A DNA stretch of 64,000 nucleotides from positions 158,937 through 222,936 of the forward strand of contig JBJMHZ010000013.1 in NCBI GenBank assembly GCA_045807125.1, given 5' to 3'. Below are positions 26,277 through 35,269 of this stretch, piece after piece (within the stretch, counting starts at the first letter, position 1; the number at the start of each line of letters is the position of its first letter). The notes under the pieces are model-generated. The model was not told the DNA's origin, searched no databases, and saw only the letters and a program-made list of their open reading frames with translations. Source of the DNA: JBJMHZ01 sp045807125. Lineage in GTDB: Bacteria > Actinomycetota > Actinomycetes > JAWWOL01. The position numbers and the translations under genes were made by a program.

Positions 26277-26707
26277 TGCCCGCCCCCGGGGACGCAGTGC
26301 AGCACCAGGCGGTGCTGGGCCGACGCGACGGCGGCGGTGACGGGCTGCGAGACGGTGTCGCTCAGCGCACGGATCCGGTAGACGCCGATGGCCGTCACCA
26401 GCGGCTGCACGGAGCGCCGCTGCGCGGGGCCGGCGTGCTGCAGGGCCGTGCGCAGCGCCTGCTGGCCCTTCGTCAGGGCCTCGACCGCGCCGGCGCTGCT
26501 GCTGCGTCCGCGGAGGACGTCGCGCGCGGTCCGCCCGATCTCGAGGATCGCCGGTGCCGCGGCGCGGCAGGCGCCGGCGCTGAACCGCTCGGCCGGCGGG
26601 TCGGCGACCGCGCGGGTGACCGGTTGGTGGCTGCACGCGGCGAGCGCCAGCAGCGCGCCAGCCAGTGGTAGTGCCAGTGGTGCGGCGGTGCTACGGCGGC
26701 CTGGCAT
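26273..26707 (-). CDS. small lipoprotein
   Basis: 144 aa. The signal peptide ends in a lipobox, LLALAACS, so the protein should be lipidated at that Cys and anchored outside the membrane. The mature part has two further Cys (GACRAAAP, LHCVPGG) that could form a disulfide. AGGAGG precedes ATG 26707. It is not similar to anything I recognise but is fixed in the operon between the DUF4331 and TPR genes. Confidence 0.72.
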   Translation of the reverse strand: MPGRRSTAAPLALPLAGALLALAACSHQPVTRAVADPPAERFSAGACRAAAPAILEIGRTARDVLRGRSSSAGAVEALTKGQQALRTALQHAGPAQRRSVQPLVTAIGVYRIRALSDTVSQPVTAAVASAQHRLVLHCVPGGGQ

Positions 26708-26799
26708 CGATCCTCCTGACCGGGTGCGGCAGGGCCGGCGGCCACCGCCGCACCCGGTATCTCTGCTTGCTCTTGCCTGCTAGTGCTGGTTACTGCTGA

Positions 26800-28269
26800 C
26801 TAGTGCTCGTTGACCGACGTCGCATCGGGCAGCGCGACGTACGGGAACGCCTTGCTGAACGCGCGATCGTTGTGGTTCACGCCGTCGCCGAGCGAGGTCG
26901 CGCCGGTGGCGGAGTAGATGCCCTCGAGCGCATCGAGAGCGATGTCGACCACGTCGTCACCGAGCCGCCGGCCGTTGGGGAAGCCCTGGAGGTCCCCGCC
27001 GACGACGCCCAGCCGGTTGGGGCTGGCGGCGACCGGCACGGACATGTTCAGCCTGAGCTCCTCGGCGGGCCGGAAGCTCGCAGCGGCCACGTCCTTGTTC
27101 ACCAGTTGCGAGTTGAGGTCGGCATGGATGGGCCCGCACGCGGCGCAGATGCCGGTGAGGAACACCTCGACCAGGTCGTTCCGTGGCGTGGCCGGTGCGG
27201 GCACGCCGTAGATGGACTGGATGAGCTGCGGCACCTCGGGCTTGACGACGTACGGCAGGAAGCGCGCGTCGTGCGACGGCGTGGTGGCGTTGAAGCGGTC
27301 CTTGTCCTTCAACGGGATCACGACCTCGTTGACCAGCGGGTTGCCGAGCCGCGATACCTGGCGGTACGGGCCGTACGAGTGCCGCTGGCCGCTGCCGTTG
27401 GTCCGGCTCAGCACCTGCGCGCCCCGCCGCGACGTGACGCTCCACACGCCGATCACCGGGTTGCGCGCGGGGTCGTGCTTCAGCGCGACGCTCGCGGCGT
27501 CGACCTGGAGCACGACGGTCTGCACGTTGTAGCCGGCCAGGGTGTCGTGGCTCGTCTCGGACATCTTGCAGGTGTGCGTGGCGAAGCAGTTCGGTGACGG
27601 CTGCGGGCCGTACAGCAGGTCGAACACCCGCAGGTCGAGGAAGAACGGGTCCTCGGTCTGGCCGGCCAAGGTCTGGCCGTCACCGGGCAGGTGCCGGATG
27701 GCCTGCTGCCGCAGGGCCGCGTAGTTCGGCATCGACGTCTGGCCCACCCGCGACGGCGCGGCGATCGCGTTGTCGAGGAGCGTCGAGCGCTTCCATCCGT
27801 CGCTGGTGCGCTGAAGCCGGTAGAGGTCGTAGGTCTGGTAGTAGTTCAGCGTCGCGTCGTGCAGTGACGTGACCGGGCCGGTGTTGTAGAGGAAGGTGCT
27901 CTTGCTCCGGTAGTGGTCGGCGAACTGCCACCGATAGATGACGTCGGCCCGACCATCGCCGTTGTTGTCGATGTCGATGTCGTACTGGGCATCGGTGGCG
28001 AAGGAGTAGAAGTTGGGGCCGCCGTTCGGCTCCTCGAACGGGAGCCAGTTCGCCACGAACGTCACGTCGTCCGGGTCGTCGGGGCTCTTGAAGGCGTACA
28101 CGTCGGTGGTGTCGATCTTCGGATCGGCCGCCGTGATAGGTGCTTCGCGGTGGCTCGATGCGTTGCCGGTGGCGGGGCCGAGCGCGGCAGCGCTGCCCAC
28201 GGCCAATCCGGCCACCGCGACGCCGGCGATGAGCCGCCGGTGCCACGGCCGGGACCGGGCTTGGTTCAT
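26800..28269 (-). CDS. DUF4331 family secreted protein
   Basis: 489 aa. A Sec signal (VAVAGLAVGSAAALGPATGNA) precedes SSHREAP, the start of the DUF4331 domain, whose hallmarks (DTTDVYAFKSPDDPDDVTF, PNFYSF, DPFFLDL) are present. There are four Cys in the mature protein, two in GICAACGP. The family has no established biochemical role that I know of. GGGAGAA precedes ATG 28269. It is the first gene of the operon with the lipoprotein, TPR and NicO genes; this combination recurs in other bacteria as far as I recall. Confidence 0.85.
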   Translation of the reverse strand: MNQARSRPWHRRLIAGVAVAGLAVGSAAALGPATGNASSHREAPITAADPKIDTTDVYAFKSPDDPDDVTFVANWLPFEEPNGGPNFYSFATDAQYDIDIDNNGDGRADVIYRWQFADHYRSKSTFLYNTGPVTSLHDATLNYYQTYDLYRLQRTSDGWKRSTLLDNAIAAPSRVGQTSMPNYAALRQQAIRHLPGDGQTLAGQTEDPFFLDLRVFDLLYGPQPSPNCFATHTCKMSETSHDTLAGYNVQTVVLQVDAASVALKHDPARNPVIGVWSVTSRRGAQVLSRTNGSGQRHSYGPYRQVSRLGNPLVNEVVIPLKDKDRFNATTPSHDARFLPYVVKPEVPQLIQSIYGVPAPATPRNDLVEVFLTGICAACGPIHADLNSQLVNKDVAAASFRPAEELRLNMSVPVAASPNRLGVVGGDLQGFPNGRRLGDDVVDIALDALEGIYSATGATSLGDGVNHNDRAFSKAFPYVALPDATSVNEH

Positions 28270-28474
28270 GCGCTGTTCTCCCTTGCCTGAGAGGTCGACC
28301 GGCATGGACGGCCGACGCGCCGATCCACCGGCCGATGCCGGCAGTTCGCTGCGCGCGCCCTGGATTCGGTCCCGGTGCCACGAACGGTTCACCGCGGTCG
28401 CGAAGTCGTTGCCCGATCGCGGCATGCGTCACGAGGAGTGCGCGCCGCCGTACGGAACGACGTCACCGATCGCG

Positions 28475-28503
28475 TTGACGGCCCACCGCGCACGGCAGAC
28501 AAT
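28475..28503 (+). promoter_or_regulatory. sigma-70-type promoter for the acyl carrier protein operon
   Basis: TTGACG (28475-28480), a 17-bp spacer and GACAAT (28498-28503) give a near-consensus promoter. Transcription would start near 28510, about 24 bases before ATG 28534. It is in the 264-bp gap with the divergent DUF4331 operon, which shows nothing else clear. Confidence 0.6.
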
Positions 28504-28533
28504 CCGCGCAAGCACCGCCGAGGAGGAGATCGG

Positions 28534-28794
28534 ATGGATCTCGCGAACGAGCTCGCCGACTCCATCGCCCGGACCTGCGCCGTGCCGCGCGACCTCGTGC
28601 GCCCGGACTCGCGGCTGGACGAGCTGGGCGTCGACTCCCTGGCGGCGGCCGAGGTCCTCGTCGACCTCGAGATCCGGCTCGGTGCCGAGCTGCCGATCGA
28701 CCTGCTGCGCAGGCTCGAGTCGGTGGAGACGGTGCGCGACGTCGCGGCCGCGCTCACCGCAGCCGTGCCGACGCCCAGGCCGCGCCCGGCGTGA
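28534..28794 (+). CDS. acyl carrier protein
   Basis: 86 aa. The phosphopantetheine attachment Ser is S35 in ELGVDSLAAAEVLVDLE, and the four-helix ACP pattern is complete, with a short Pro/Arg tail. It sequesters acyl chains on its prosthetic arm for neighbouring enzymes. GAGGAGGAG precedes the ATG. Its stop overlaps the start of the tandem cyclopropane-synthase gene (GTGA). A dedicated ACP next to a ketosynthase, desaturase and acyltransferase suggests a specialised lipid, separate from housekeeping fatty acid synthesis. Confidence 0.88.
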   Translation: MDLANELADSIARTCAVPRDLVRPDSRLDELGVDSLAAAEVLVDLEIRLGAELPIDLLRRLESVETVRDVAAALTAAVPTPRPRPA

Positions 28795-30611
28795 CCGACG
28801 CGCGGGCCCGTCCGGGTGCCGGCACGTCGCCGGCCGCGATCGCCCGTCACTATGACGTCTCCGACGAGTTCTTCGCGCTGTGGCTGGGCGACGACCTCGT
28901 CTACTCCTGCGCGCTGTGGGACCCGGACGATCCGGCGGATGCGCTGCGGGCCGCGCAGGAGCGCAAGCTCGACCACTTCGCCCGCCGGCTGGCCGTGCGC
29001 GGTGCACGGGTGCTCGACGTCGGGTGCGGCTGGGGCGCGCTGCTCGACCGCTGCGTCCGCGTCCACGACGCCGCCGGCGGAGTCGGCCTGACGCTCAGCG
29101 CCGCCCAGCAACGGCATGCGGCCGCGCGCGGCGTGCCCGGCGTCGATTACCGGCTGGAGAGCTGGACCGACCACGAGCCGACCGCCCGCTACGACGCCAT
29201 CACCTGCATCGAGGCCACCGAGCACTTCGCGTCCGACCGCCTGGACCCCGACGAGAAGGCCGCGGTCTACGCGGCGTTCTTCGAGCGGTGCGCGGACTGG
29301 CTGCACGACGGTGGCCGGGTCGGGTTGCAGCTGATCTGCCTGGACAACGCGGGGCATGAGGCGAGTCGCCCCGGTCGCGGTCCGGCGTCGGAGCTGATCC
29401 GGGTGGACGTCTTCCCCGAGTCGATGCCGGCGTCCCTGTCCGAGCTGGTGCTCGGCTGGGAGTCGTGCTTCGAGCTCGAGCAGTTCCTCGTGCACCCCGA
29501 CCACTACCGGCGGACGTTCCGCGCCTGGGCGCTCGCCTACCGCGCCGCGCAGGCCCGCGCGCACGAGCTCGTCGGCCCTGGGACGGCCCGCACCTTCGAG
29601 CGGTACTTCGCGGCGGGCGAGGCGTTCTTCCGGCTGCGCGAGCACGCGCTCTACCGGGTCGTCCTGCGCAAGCGGCCGGCGCCGAAGGCGTGGGCGACGC
29701 CGCTGCCGGCCGGCGCGCCGGCCGCCGACCCGCTGCCGGGCGCGTCGGTGGAAGCGGTGCGCTCCCACTACGACGTGTCGAACGAGTTCTACCGGCTCTG
29801 GCTGGGGCCGACGATGATGTACTCCTCGGGGATGTGGGGGCCCACCGACGACCCGGCGGACCTCGAGGCCGCGCTCCTGCGGAAGCTCGACCACTTCGCG
29901 GCGGCGGCCCTGCGCGCTCCCGGCGGGCGCGCGCTCGACGTCGGCTGCGGCTGGGGCGGCACCCTGGAGCGGCTGGTCACCGCGCACGGCGTCGCGAGCG
30001 GCGTCGGGCTGACGCTCAGCGCCGCGCAGCATGAGCTGGCCGCCGCTCGTCCGGTGCCTGGCGTCGAGGTGCGGGTCGAGGCCTGGAGCGAGCACGTCCC
30101 GGCCGAGCCGTACGACGCCGTCTTCTCGTACGGCGCGTTCGAGCACTTCGCCCGCGACGGGACGACCCGGGCGCAACGGATCGCGGTCTACCGCGCGTTC
30201 TTCGCGCGCTGCTTCGAGTGGCTCAGTCCTGACGGCCGGCTCGCGCTCGAGACGATCGCGCACGAGAGCGCGCCTGACACGGCGTCACCGCTCGGTCGCG
30301 GGCCGCTCGGCGATTTCGTCCTCGGCCTCTATCCCGAGTCGATCTGCCCGCACCTGCACGAGATCGTCCTCGGCTTCGAGCCGTGGTTCGAGATCGAGGA
30401 GCTGCGCTCCGGCGCCGCGGACTTCGCCAGGACCGCACGGTTGTGGTCGTTGCGGCTGCGCGAGCGGGAGCGGGAGGCGGCCGCGCTCGTCGGCCCTGAG
30501 GTGGCGCGCCGCTTCGCGCGCTACCTGGTGTCGACGGAGGTGCAGTTCCGCATCGGCTTGCTGACGAACTACCGATTCGTCCTGCATCGGCGACCGGCCG
30601 CTCGCTGGTGA
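28791..30611 (+). CDS. tandem cyclopropane-fatty-acid-synthase-like methyltransferase fusion
   Basis: 606 aa, made of two complete copies of a CFA synthase/mycolic methyltransferase-like domain, about 1-305 and 318-606. Each half repeats the same marks: IARHYDVSDEFFALWLG and VRSHYDVSNEFYRLWLG; the SAM loop VLDVGCGWG and ALDVGCGWG; GVGLTLSAAQ in both. Single-domain enzymes are about 290-420 aa. They transfer a methyl from SAM across a cis double bond to give a cyclopropane, methyl or methoxy branch. Two fused domains may act at two positions or in sequence. GTG 28791 overlaps the ACP stop. Confidence 0.85.
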   Translation: MTDARARPGAGTSPAAIARHYDVSDEFFALWLGDDLVYSCALWDPDDPADALRAAQERKLDHFARRLAVRGARVLDVGCGWGALLDRCVRVHDAAGGVGLTLSAAQQRHAAARGVPGVDYRLESWTDHEPTARYDAITCIEATEHFASDRLDPDEKAAVYAAFFERCADWLHDGGRVGLQLICLDNAGHEASRPGRGPASELIRVDVFPESMPASLSELVLGWESCFELEQFLVHPDHYRRTFRAWALAYRAAQARAHELVGPGTARTFERYFAAGEAFFRLREHALYRVVLRKRPAPKAWATPLPAGAPAADPLPGASVEAVRSHYDVSNEFYRLWLGPTMMYSSGMWGPTDDPADLEAALLRKLDHFAAAALRAPGGRALDVGCGWGGTLERLVTAHGVASGVGLTLSAAQHELAAARPVPGVEVRVEAWSEHVPAEPYDAVFSYGAFEHFARDGTTRAQRIAVYRAFFARCFEWLSPDGRLALETIAHESAPDTASPLGRGPLGDFVLGLYPESICPHLHEIVLGFEPWFEIEELRSGAADFARTARLWSLRLREREREAAALVGPEVARRFARYLVSTEVQFRIGLLTNYRFVLHRRPAARW

Positions 30612-30723
30612 GCGGCAACGGGGCTTGCCGGAATCATGGACAGCGCCGAAGCGACCGGCCTACCGTGCTGCCCAGGTCGCCGGGTCCGGTAGCCGGGCCC
30701 GTCTCGTCGAGGAGGGCGATCGC

Positions 30724-31464
30724 ATGAGGCGTCACGGGCATGACACCGATCAGGAACCCCTTGTGGCGAAGGGCGATCTGTCCCGCCGCCGGCTCCTCGC
30801 CGGCGCGGGGCTCGCGGTCGCCGGCGGCGTCGGGCTGGCCGGTGCCACGGCCGGCCCCGCGGCCGCGGAGGAGAGCGAGCGGCACGGCCGGGTCGGCGTC
30901 GCGCGTGGCGGCGCGACGGCCTGCGAGTTCCGCTCCCGCGTCGCGCAGAGCGGCTCCACCGGCGAGACGTTCACCAGCTACGGCTACCTCACCGCGGCGC
31001 ACGGCGCCGGGCCGGAAGCGCTGTTCGCCGGGAGCCGTCGCGACGAGTCGACGGCGCTGCTGACCGCGTACGCCGCCGGTGCGCTGGTCCAGCGCATCCT
31101 CGACATGAGCGTGCACGCGCTCGACATCGAGGGAACGCTCACGGTCTACCAGCGCAGCGCACCGGGCGCCTCCTTCGACGACCCGTCGTCGTTCCAGGAA
31201 GGGACGCCGGTCGCGACGTTCGCCCTGACATTGCAGGACATTCTCGCGGTGTTCGCGCCCGCGCAGGGCATTCCCACCCTCACCGGCGACATGCGCCAGA
31301 CGGCGGCCCGCGCGCTGTCCGGTCCCCTCGCCGGCCGCCGGTTCGGCCGGGTGGGACTGCGCGGCCGGTTCTTCGCCACCGGGCTCGGCCGGCTCGTCGA
31401 CCCGGTGACGCTGAACGCGCTGCTCGAGCTGGCCGGCAACTGGACCGTCGAGCAGTCGCACTGA
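30724..31464 (+). CDS. Tat-exported protein of unknown function
   Basis: 246 aa. SRRRLLAGAGLAVAGGVGLAG is a clear twin-arginine signal with cleavage near GPAAAEE, so it is exported folded. The mature domain, about 180 aa, has short strands and FTSYGYLTAAHG, GTLTVYQR and GDMRQTAARALSG; I do not recognise it, though an AOC/dirigent-like beta-barrel would fit. GAGGAGGG precedes ATG 30724. It sits between the methyltransferase and ketosynthase on the same strand, so it may bind or modify the exported lipid. Confidence 0.7.
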   Translation: MRRHGHDTDQEPLVAKGDLSRRRLLAGAGLAVAGGVGLAGATAGPAAAEESERHGRVGVARGGATACEFRSRVAQSGSTGETFTSYGYLTAAHGAGPEALFAGSRRDESTALLTAYAAGALVQRILDMSVHALDIEGTLTVYQRSAPGASFDDPSSFQEGTPVATFALTLQDILAVFAPAQGIPTLTGDMRQTAARALSGPLAGRRFGRVGLRGRFFATGLGRLVDPVTLNALLELAGNWTVEQSH

Positions 31465-31468
31465 TCTC

Positions 31469-32707
31469 ATGCCGACCGGTCGCGCGAGGGCGCCCGTGGC
31501 GATGATCGGGGCGGGCGTCGTCGCGCCAGGCGGATGCAGCTCGGACGCGCTCTGGCGGTCGGTGCTGTCCGGGCGATCCTTCGCCGAGCCGTACGCCGAT
31601 CCGCGCCTGCCCTCCGACGCGCGAGCGCTCGTCGGCCGCGTCGACGGTCTCGACCTCGCCAGGTGGTTGTCGCCCACCGACGCCCGCCGGCTCGACCGTA
31701 CCCATCAGCTCGCCGTCGCCGCCGCCCACCAGGCGCTGGACGACCTGCCGTGCGAGCTGCCGCCGCCCGAGCGGTGCGCGATCGTGTGCGGCGTCGGGAT
31801 GGGAGCGGCCAGCACGTACGAGCGGCAGCACGACGAGCTGGCCGCGCGCGGCCTGCGCGGGATGAGCCCGCTCGCCGTTCCGGTCCTGATGCCGAGCTCC
31901 ACCACGGCGGTGCTGTCGATGCGGTTCCGGTTCGCCGGCCCCTGCCTCACGGTCACCACGGCGTGCGCGTCGGGGACGACGGCGATCGGCGAGGGCATGG
32001 AGCTGCTCCGGCGCGGAGCGGCCGACCTGGTGCTCGCCGGCGGCAGCGACTGCACGCTGAACTACTCGGCCGTCTGCGGCTTCCTGCGGCTGGACGCGAT
32101 GAGCCGCTGCACCGACCACCCGCAGCTGGCGTCGCGGCCGTTCGACGTCGACAGGGACGGGCTGGTGCTCGGCGAGGGAGCCGCCTTCGTCGCGCTCGTC
32201 CGCGCCGACGACGCCGCAGCCGCCGGCTCCCCCGTGCTGGCGACGCTCACCGGGTTCGCCTCGACGGCCGACGCGCACCACCTGGTCGCGCCGGAGCCGA
32301 GCGGCGAGGCGGCGATGCGCTGCATGCAACTGGCGCTGGCCGACGCGGGCGCGGAGCCGGTCGACGTCGCCCACGTCAGCGCGCATGCGACGGGCACCAG
32401 GGCCGGCGACCTCGCGGAGGCGACGGCCATCGCCCGGCTGCTCGGCGACGGCACCGTGCCCGTCACCGCCGTCAAGGGCACCACCGGCCACTGCCTCGCC
32501 GGCTCGGGCGCGATCGAGGCCGTCATCGCGGCGCGCTCGGTGCGGGAGCGCCTCGTGCCTCCGATCGCCGGGCTGCGGCAGGTCGACCCGAAGCTGGCGA
32601 TCGACGCGGTGCACGGCGCGCCGCGGCCCATCGGCGACGGCGTCGCGCTGTCGCCGTCGTTCGGCTTCGGCGGCGCCAACGCCTGCCTCGTCCTGGCGGC
32701 GCCGTGA
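31469..32707 (+). CDS. beta-ketoacyl-ACP synthase (FabF-like)
   Basis: 412 aa. The thiolase-fold catalytic triad is intact: C166 in VTTACASGTT, H306 in VSAHATGT and H341 in KGTTGHCLAGSG, with GFGGANACLVL at the end. It condenses an ACP-bound acyl primer with malonyl-ACP. It starts four bases after the preceding stop. With the local ACP it would elongate a specific chain. No ketoreductase or dehydratase is nearby, so elongation must borrow those from primary metabolism or stop at the keto stage. Confidence 0.88.
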   Translation: MPTGRARAPVAMIGAGVVAPGGCSSDALWRSVLSGRSFAEPYADPRLPSDARALVGRVDGLDLARWLSPTDARRLDRTHQLAVAAAHQALDDLPCELPPPERCAIVCGVGMGAASTYERQHDELAARGLRGMSPLAVPVLMPSSTTAVLSMRFRFAGPCLTVTTACASGTTAIGEGMELLRRGAADLVLAGGSDCTLNYSAVCGFLRLDAMSRCTDHPQLASRPFDVDRDGLVLGEGAAFVALVRADDAAAAGSPVLATLTGFASTADAHHLVAPEPSGEAAMRCMQLALADAGAEPVDVAHVSAHATGTRAGDLAEATAIARLLGDGTVPVTAVKGTTGHCLAGSGAIEAVIAARSVRERLVPPIAGLRQVDPKLAIDAVHGAPRPIGDGVALSPSFGFGGANACLVLAAP

Positions 32708-32745
32708 CCCCGGCACGGCCAGCACGGCCAGCACCGTCAGCGCCG

Positions 32746-33363
32746 TCAGGGCCGCAGGGTGGCCCCGAGCGAGGCGGCGCTGGCGGCGAGGGTGAAGCGC
32801 ACCGGGGCCCGCAGCTCGCCCCAGTGCTCCCGCTCGTCGCCGATCACCTCGAGACGCAGCCCGAGCAGGCGCATCAGCGTGCGCGCCTGCGCCGACATCA
32901 CCCCGCAGGCCACCTCGTAGCCACCGGCGCGCATCTCGAGGTAGAGCCGCGCGAGCAGCGCGACGAACACCGCATGCCGGTGGCTCTGGTAGCCCTGCAC
33001 CACGCACATCCGCCCCACGTCGACCACCTCGCCGCGCGGCTCCACGACGATCCCCCACGCGTCCTCGGTCGGCAGCGGGCCGGGCGGCAGCACGAGGCGC
33101 CCGGCCGAGATCGGCTCGTCGCCGTCCCACCCGATGACGTGGACGGCGGCGTCGTCGTACGCATCGCGCTCCAGGCCGCCGTCGAGCACCGCCGGCGGTA
33201 CCGCCCCTGCCCACTCGTGCTCGACGACGGCGAGGTAGCGGATGCGCTGCGCGACGGCGCGCTCCTCGGCGCTGCCGGCGACGGTGAACCGGTAGCCGTA
33301 GCGGCGCACGACATCGTGCGCGAGCCCGTCGAGGGAGGCCGCCACCCGGCCTTCGGCGCTCAT
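32746..33363 (-). CDS. LuxI/GNAT-like N-acyltransferase
   Basis: 205 aa. The pattern RYGYRFTVAGSAEERAVAQRIRYLAVVEHEW, then GRLVLPPG and VDVGRMCVVQGYQ, matches GNAT-fold proteins of the autoinducer synthase/N-acyl amino acid synthase type, which take acyl-ACP (not acetyl-CoA) and acylate an amine. ATG 33363 is at the head of the domain; upstream sequence is Arg/Ala-rich and overlaps the divergent gene. It is divergent by 53 bp from the desaturase and convergent with the ketosynthase. N-acylation with the local acyl-ACP is inference from context. Confidence 0.65.
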   Translation of the reverse strand: MSAEGRVAASLDGLAHDVVRRYGYRFTVAGSAEERAVAQRIRYLAVVEHEWAGAVPPAVLDGGLERDAYDDAAVHVIGWDGDEPISAGRLVLPPGPLPTEDAWGIVVEPRGEVVDVGRMCVVQGYQSHRHAVFVALLARLYLEMRAGGYEVACGVMSAQARTLMRLLGLRLEVIGDEREHWGELRAPVRFTLAASAASLGATLRP

Positions 33364-33416
33364 CGCCCCATGGTGCGCCCACCGCGCCGCGGGCGGAACC
33401 GGCTCGGAGCCGGCCG

Positions 33417-34370
33417 ATGCGCCCGCTGACCGGCCCGCTGACCGACGCCGAGCTGCTGCGCGAGCTCGAGCCGGCGACGGCCAGCGCGCTCGCCAGGCAC
33501 CTGGCGGTGGCGCCGGAGTGGTTCCCGCACGAGCTCGTGCCATGGAGCCGCGGCCGCGACTTCGACGGGGCGGCCGGCGAGCCGTGGGCGCCCGAGCAGT
33601 CCGCGGTGGCGCCGCCGGTGCGCGCCGCGCTCGAGCTCAACCTGCTCACCGAGGACAACCTGCCGAGCTACCACCTCGCGCTGATGACGAGCTTCGCGGG
33701 CGACGGCGCCTGGGGCGAGTGGATCCGCCGCTGGACGGCCGAGGAGGGGCGGCACGCGGCCGCCATCCGCGACTACCTGCTGGTCTCGCGGGCCGTCGAC
33801 CCGGTGGCGCTGGAGCGCGACCGGATGGTCGCCGTCTCGCGCGGCTGGACCGCGACGACGGCCGGGCCGCTCGATGCGCTCGCGTACGGCGCCCTGCAGG
33901 AGCTGGCGACCCGCGTCGCGCACCGCAACACCGGCCGCCTGTCCGGCGATCCGGTCGCCGAGCGGCTGCTCGCGCGGGTCGCCGCGGACGAGAACCTGCA
34001 CATGGTCCTCTACCGCGACGTCATGGCGGCCGCCCTCGAGCTCGCGCCCGAGCAGGCCGTGCCCGCGATCGAGCGCGAGCTGCGGGCCTTCCGGATGCCG
34101 GGTGCAGCCGTACCGGGCTTCGCCCGCCGGAGCGTGCAGATCGCCGACGCCGGGGTCTACGACGTCCGCATCCATCGCGCGGAGGTCGTCGCGCCGCTCC
34201 TGCGCCACTGGCGGGCGCTGTCGCTGCCGCTGCGGACGGCGGACGCCCAGCTGGCCCAGGCCGGCATCGCCGGCCACCTCGACGAGCTGGAGCTGATGGC
34301 CGCCCGCTACGAGCGCCGCCGCGACGCGCGCCTGGCCACCGCCCCCGAGGCGCCGTCGCCCGGTGCCTAG
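33417..34370 (+). CDS. acyl-ACP desaturase (ferritin-like di-iron)
   Basis: 317 aa. Two E-x-x-H units, EEGRHAAAIRDYL and ADENLHMVLYRD, with an upstream Glu in LTEDNLPSYHL, are the di-iron ligands of soluble stearoyl-ACP desaturases (DesA1/DesA2 in mycobacteria). It introduces a cis double bond into acyl-ACP using O2. A cis alkene is exactly the substrate that cyclopropane-synthase-like enzymes need, which ties it to the tandem methyltransferase 5 kb upstream. Confidence 0.88.
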   Translation: MRPLTGPLTDAELLRELEPATASALARHLAVAPEWFPHELVPWSRGRDFDGAAGEPWAPEQSAVAPPVRAALELNLLTEDNLPSYHLALMTSFAGDGAWGEWIRRWTAEEGRHAAAIRDYLLVSRAVDPVALERDRMVAVSRGWTATTAGPLDALAYGALQELATRVAHRNTGRLSGDPVAERLLARVAADENLHMVLYRDVMAAALELAPEQAVPAIERELRAFRMPGAAVPGFARRSVQIADAGVYDVRIHRAEVVAPLLRHWRALSLPLRTADAQLAQAGIAGHLDELELMAARYERRRDARLATAPEAPSPGA

Positions 34371-34390
34371 CCGCGCACCGCGGCGCTTCC

Positions 34391-35236
34391 TCACCGCCGT
34401 GCGGCGGCCATCAGCGCGTTGACCTCGCCGTGGGGCAGCGCCTCGGCGGCGAAGCCGAACGTCCCGAGCCCGGCGACCTCGCGCGCGGCCCGCGCGGCGG
34501 CGCCGAGCGCCGCCCTGGCGAGCATCGAGCCGAGGCTGATCCGGCGCGCACCTCGGGCGGCCAGCTCCGCAACGGTCGTCCCCTGGCTCGCCAGCACGTT
34601 GACCGGCCGGTCGACCGCGGCGCAGACCGCCTGGACCGCCTCGAGGTCCGGCAGCCCGGGGGCGTACAGCACGTCGGCTCCTGCCCGCGCGTAGGCCCGC
34701 AGCCGCCGGATCGTGTCGTCGAGGTCGGCGATGCCGTGCAGGTGGTTCTCCGCGCGCGCCGTGACGGTGAACGGGAACGGCAGCGCGCGCGCCGCCGCCA
34801 CCGCGGCCTCGACCCGCTCGACCGCCACCGCCATGGGACGGATCGGCGCGGCCGGGTCGGCGGTGGCGTCCTCGATGGAGCCTCCGACGAGGCCGGTGCC
34901 GGCGGCCAGGCGGATCGTCTCGGCGACGCCGTCGGGCGAGTCGGCGTAGCAGCTCTCCAGGTCGGCGGAGACCGGCAGGTCGGTGGCCGCCACGATGGCG
35001 CGGGCGTTGGCCAGCGCCTCCTCCCGCGTCACCACGTCGGCACCGTCGGGCTTGCCGAGCGAGAAGGCGAGCCCGGCGCTCGTCGTCGCCAGGGCGGGGA
35101 AGCCGAGCTGGGCGAGCAGGCGCGCCGACCCCGCGTCCCATGGGTTGGGCAGCACGAAGGCGCCCTCGCCGTGGTGCAGGTCGCGGAAGGCGACCCCGCG
35201 CCGGTGCTGCTGCTCGTCCCCGACCGGTTGCGGCAT
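34391..35236 (-). CDS. isocitrate lyase/PEP mutase family protein
   Basis: 281 aa TIM barrel of the ICL/PEP-mutase superfamily: LPNPWDAGSARLLAQLGFPALATTSAG, GGSIEDAT, ARAENHL and ADVLYAPGL are typical. Members include PEP mutase, methylisocitrate lyase, oxaloacetate hydrolase and many of unknown function. No phosphonate gene (such as a decarboxylase) is beside it, so phosphonate synthesis should not be assumed. It follows a serine hydrolase gene on the same strand with a 33-bp gap. Confidence 0.85.
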   Translation of the reverse strand: MPQPVGDEQQHRRGVAFRDLHHGEGAFVLPNPWDAGSARLLAQLGFPALATTSAGLAFSLGKPDGADVVTREEALANARAIVAATDLPVSADLESCYADSPDGVAETIRLAAGTGLVGGSIEDATADPAAPIRPMAVAVERVEAAVAAARALPFPFTVTARAENHLHGIADLDDTIRRLRAYARAGADVLYAPGLPDLEAVQAVCAAVDRPVNVLASQGTTVAELAARGARRISLGSMLARAALGAAARAAREVAGLGTFGFAAEALPHGEVNALMAAARR

Positions 35237-35269
35237 GGGTCCCTGCCCTTCCTCGTCCGGCGCCGCTCG

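Noticed and set aside
34391..35236. Phosphonate biosynthesis by PEP mutase
   Set aside because: No phosphonopyruvate decarboxylase or other phosphonate gene adjoins it, and the superfamily has many other activities.
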